Of a stretch of DNA of 64,000 bases, positions 62,607 to 64,000 are shown one piece after another. Each line of letters starts with the position of its first letter. The stretch's first letter is position 1. The notes beneath the pieces are model-generated. The model ran no database searches, was not told where the DNA came from, and saw only the letters and a list, made by a program, of their open reading frames with translations. The translations under genes and the position numbers were made by a program. The stretch is taken from positions 57,620 to 121,619 of the forward strand of contig JAPDQK010000011.1 of assembly GCA_034505955.1 (NCBI GenBank), read 5' to 3'. Source of the DNA: Zhuqueibacter pondensis. Its GTDB lineage: Bacteria > Zhuqueibacterota > Zhuqueibacteria > Zhuqueibacterales > Zhuqueibacteraceae.

Positions 62607-63377
62607 ATGGAGTGGTTAACTGATCCGCAAACGTGGGCGGCGTTGGTGACGCTCACCATGCTCGAAATTGTGCTCGGCATTGACAATGTCATTTTTATCG
62701 CAATCCTGGCCGGCAAGCTCCCTGCAGCGCAACAAGTCAAGGCGCGCACTATTGGCCTGGGGCTGGCAATGTTGACACGCATTGCGTTGTTGTTTTCACT
62801 GTACTGGATCATCCGTCTCACTGCGCCGTGGTTTTCGGTGATGGGCAAAGAAATCTCGGGACGTGATCTGATTCTCATTCTTGGCGGTGTTTTCCTGCTC
62901 GCCAAAAGCACTTACGAAATTCATGAAAAGCTCGAAGGCAAGCTCGGCGCAGCTTCAGTGCAGGTCAAAAGTCGCTTTGCCAGTGTGTTGGTGCAAATCG
63001 TCCTGCTCGACATTGTTTTTTCCCTCGATTCGGTGATTACTGCCGTGGGCATGGCCAACCGGATCGAGGTCATGGTTGCCGCCGTGGTGATAGCGGTGGG
63101 ATTTATGATGCTGTTCTCCGGTGTCATCAGCCGATTCGTCGAGCGCCATCCCACGATCAAGATGCTTGCGTTGAGCTTTTTGTTGCTCATTGGATTTTCC
63201 CTGGTCGTCGAGGGACTGGACCGCCACATTCCCAAAGGATATATCTATTTTGCGATGGCATTTTCCGTGTTTGTCGAAATGCTGAATTTGAAAGTGCGCG
63301 CTTCTGGCGCGGCGCCAGTCGAGCTGCGCAAAGCTTATATAGAGGAGACCGGGAAAAGTGACAAAGAAGTGAGATGA
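62607..63377 (+). CDS. TerC family integral membrane protein
   Basis: 256 residues with about seven to eight membrane helices. Family motifs: TLTMLEIVLGIDNVIFIAILAGKLP (acidic residues within the membrane), GRDLILILGGVFLLAKSTYEIHEKLEG, and the second repeat IVLLDIVFSLDSVITAVGMANRIEVMVAAVVIAVGFMMLFSG, then LLIGFSLVVEGLDRHIPKGYIYFAMAFSVFVEMLN. TerC proteins such as YceF/YkoY export manganese and support metalation of secreted enzymes; that role is likely here but not shown. Monocistronic. Confidence 0.93.
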   Translation: MEWLTDPQTWAALVTLTMLEIVLGIDNVIFIAILAGKLPAAQQVKARTIGLGLAMLTRIALLFSLYWIIRLTAPWFSVMGKEISGRDLILILGGVFLLAKSTYEIHEKLEGKLGAASVQVKSRFASVLVQIVLLDIVFSLDSVITAVGMANRIEVMVAAVVIAVGFMMLFSGVISRFVERHPTIKMLALSFLLLIGFSLVVEGLDRHIPKGYIYFAMAFSVFVEMLNLKVRASGAAPVELRKAYIEETGKSDKEVR

Positions 63378-63616
63378 GTTTGGGAAAAAATGATCAAAAA
63401 AGCCAATCATTTTGTCTTTCAATACAACCAGGATACAAGATTGTCTTGCCCTTCTGCGCGAAAATACGATGACACAATTGTACTCTAATGTAAGAATTTA
63501 GCCATCTGAACCTTACCTTAACTAAGGCTGAAGTGGTAAAAAAGTATGGTGAATCTTCTGCACAATTTGTTTAATTTCATAGACAAAAGTATTGACTCAT
63601 CGAAAGGAGGTTCACC
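63378..63616. other. TerC downstream region and probable left end of the IS110 element
   Basis: 239 noncoding bases. An AT-rich hairpin (AAAATGAT, 63387-63394, with ATCATTTT, 63406-63413) follows the TerC stop. The remainder, ~63430-63616, directly precedes the IS110-family transposase and has no ORF. In characterised IS110-group elements this position encodes the bridge RNA. The exact element boundary is not determined. Confidence 0.45.
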
Positions 63617-64000
63617 ATGTATTACACCGGTTTAGATGCACACCCCAAGAGGTCACAGTTGCAGCATATCGATGAAGATGGTGCTCTGGGTCTGTGCATG
63701 AACATCCCCACAACTCCTGAAGGCTTTAATCGCTTTCTGGACAAGTTAAATGGGCCGACCCGAATTACGTTTGAGGCCAGCTGTTGTTATTGGTGGCTCC
63801 ATGAATATTTTAAGAACCACCCAAAAGTTGCTGGCGTCAACGTTGTTGACCCACGTCGGAGTCGTAAACTTTCTGAGGAATTATCTGTCCAGCGTGGCTA
63901 TGGCCGCGCCAAAAATGATCGGATCGACACCGAGATGATGGCCGAGCAAGATCGGCTCGGTTTAGCGCCAACGATCCATGTCCCCACGGCTGAACAGTTG
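63617..64000 (+). CDS. IS110-family transposase, N-terminal part (runs off the window)
   Basis: 128 residues visible, open to the right edge, with a strong AAAGGAGG six bases before the ATG. It shows the DEDD/RuvC-like start MYYTGLDAHPKRSQLQHIDEDG, PTTPEGFNRFLDKLNGPTRITFEAS, VVDPRRSRKLSEELSVQRGYGRAKNDRIDTEMMAEQDRLGLAPTIHVPTAEQL, typical of IS110 DEDD recombinases. The first catalytic D is in GLDAH and further acidic residues are E in FEAS and D in NDRIDTE. No frameshift is present in this part, so the element could be active. Confidence 0.88.
   Translation, partial: MYYTGLDAHPKRSQLQHIDEDGALGLCMNIPTTPEGFNRFLDKLNGPTRITFEASCCYWWLHEYFKNHPKVAGVNVVDPRRSRKLSEELSVQRGYGRAKNDRIDTEMMAEQDRLGLAPTIHVPTAEQL

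Noticed and set aside
1..64000. Prophage, integron or conjugative element
   Set aside because: No integrase, phage structural, relaxase or attC-like features were seen; mobile signals are limited to IS110 sequences and small repeats.

Overview
The window looks like a chromosomal stretch of a Gram-negative bacterium of the FCB superphylum outside the classical Bacteroidetes, most like KSB1/Calditrichota-type lineages. The reasons are seven secreted proteins that end in the type IX secretion (T9SS) sorting domain in the form SLSQNYPNPFNP...SGxYFYRL, a PorV/PorQ-type outer-membrane protein, a TonB-dependent receptor with an N-terminal carboxypeptidase-like domain, LPS-type genes, and promoters with TTG-N17-TAnnTT spacing. 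This assignment is inference from gene content. I saw no rRNA, tRNA or CRISPR array.

1-24 kb: a beta-glucan utilisation locus, all on the + strand. In order: the 3' end of a CBM9-like T9SS protein, a naturally circularly permuted GH16 lichenase with malectin and T9SS domains, a GH2 enzyme, a TonB-dependent receptor, a 1155-residue T9SS surface protein, a PorV-like barrel, a GH16 laminarinase-type lipoprotein, an esterase with a CBM48-like domain, a GH5 lipoprotein, a GH5-CBM6-T9SS enzyme, a SurA-like lipoprotein and a GH3 beta-glucosidase. The likely logic is that surface GH16/GH5 enzymes cut mixed-linkage or beta-1,3-glucan, the receptor and its partner import oligosaccharides, and GH3/GH2 finish the hydrolysis. 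There is no SusD homologue; the receptor, large T9SS protein and PorV triad may take its place. Many intergenic gaps hold copies of an inverted-repeat element with TGTCATTC/GAATGACA ends and a CCTACGGGCG core.

24-39 kb: minus-strand envelope genes. They comprise a Tat-exported DUF362 protein with a DUF6599 lipoprotein; an ABC-2 exporter with a lipoprotein; and tightly overlapping LPS/housekeeping genes (acyltransferase, heptosyltransferase, DUF5678, aspartic protease; then TsaC, low-molecular-weight phosphatase, glycosyltransferase 9, DUF3108), most linked by 4-nt overlaps. The last is an M1-type metallopeptidase that appears fused to an Omp85-like barrel.

39-47 kb: two large T9SS proteins transcribed divergently (one with beta-propeller-like repeats; one with FG-GAP/VCBS repeats, broken by a frameshift at an A6 run), then a decayed IS110 transposase.

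47-56.6 kb: two small genes; a LytS/LytTR two-component pair followed by an ABC transporter, a LolA-like protein and an outer-membrane protein, with a promoter-carrying RHH-like/HNH gene pair inserted between the last two; and a metallophosphoesterase.

56.6-64 kb: a PIN toxin-antitoxin pair, an F420-dependent-type oxidoreductase, a decayed MATE transporter whose 3' half has been replaced by the 3' end of a diverged copy of the 54-kb outer-membrane gene, a BlaI/M56-TonB regulatory pair with a clear palindromic operator, a TerC protein, and the 5' end of an intact-looking IS110-family transposase running off the right edge.
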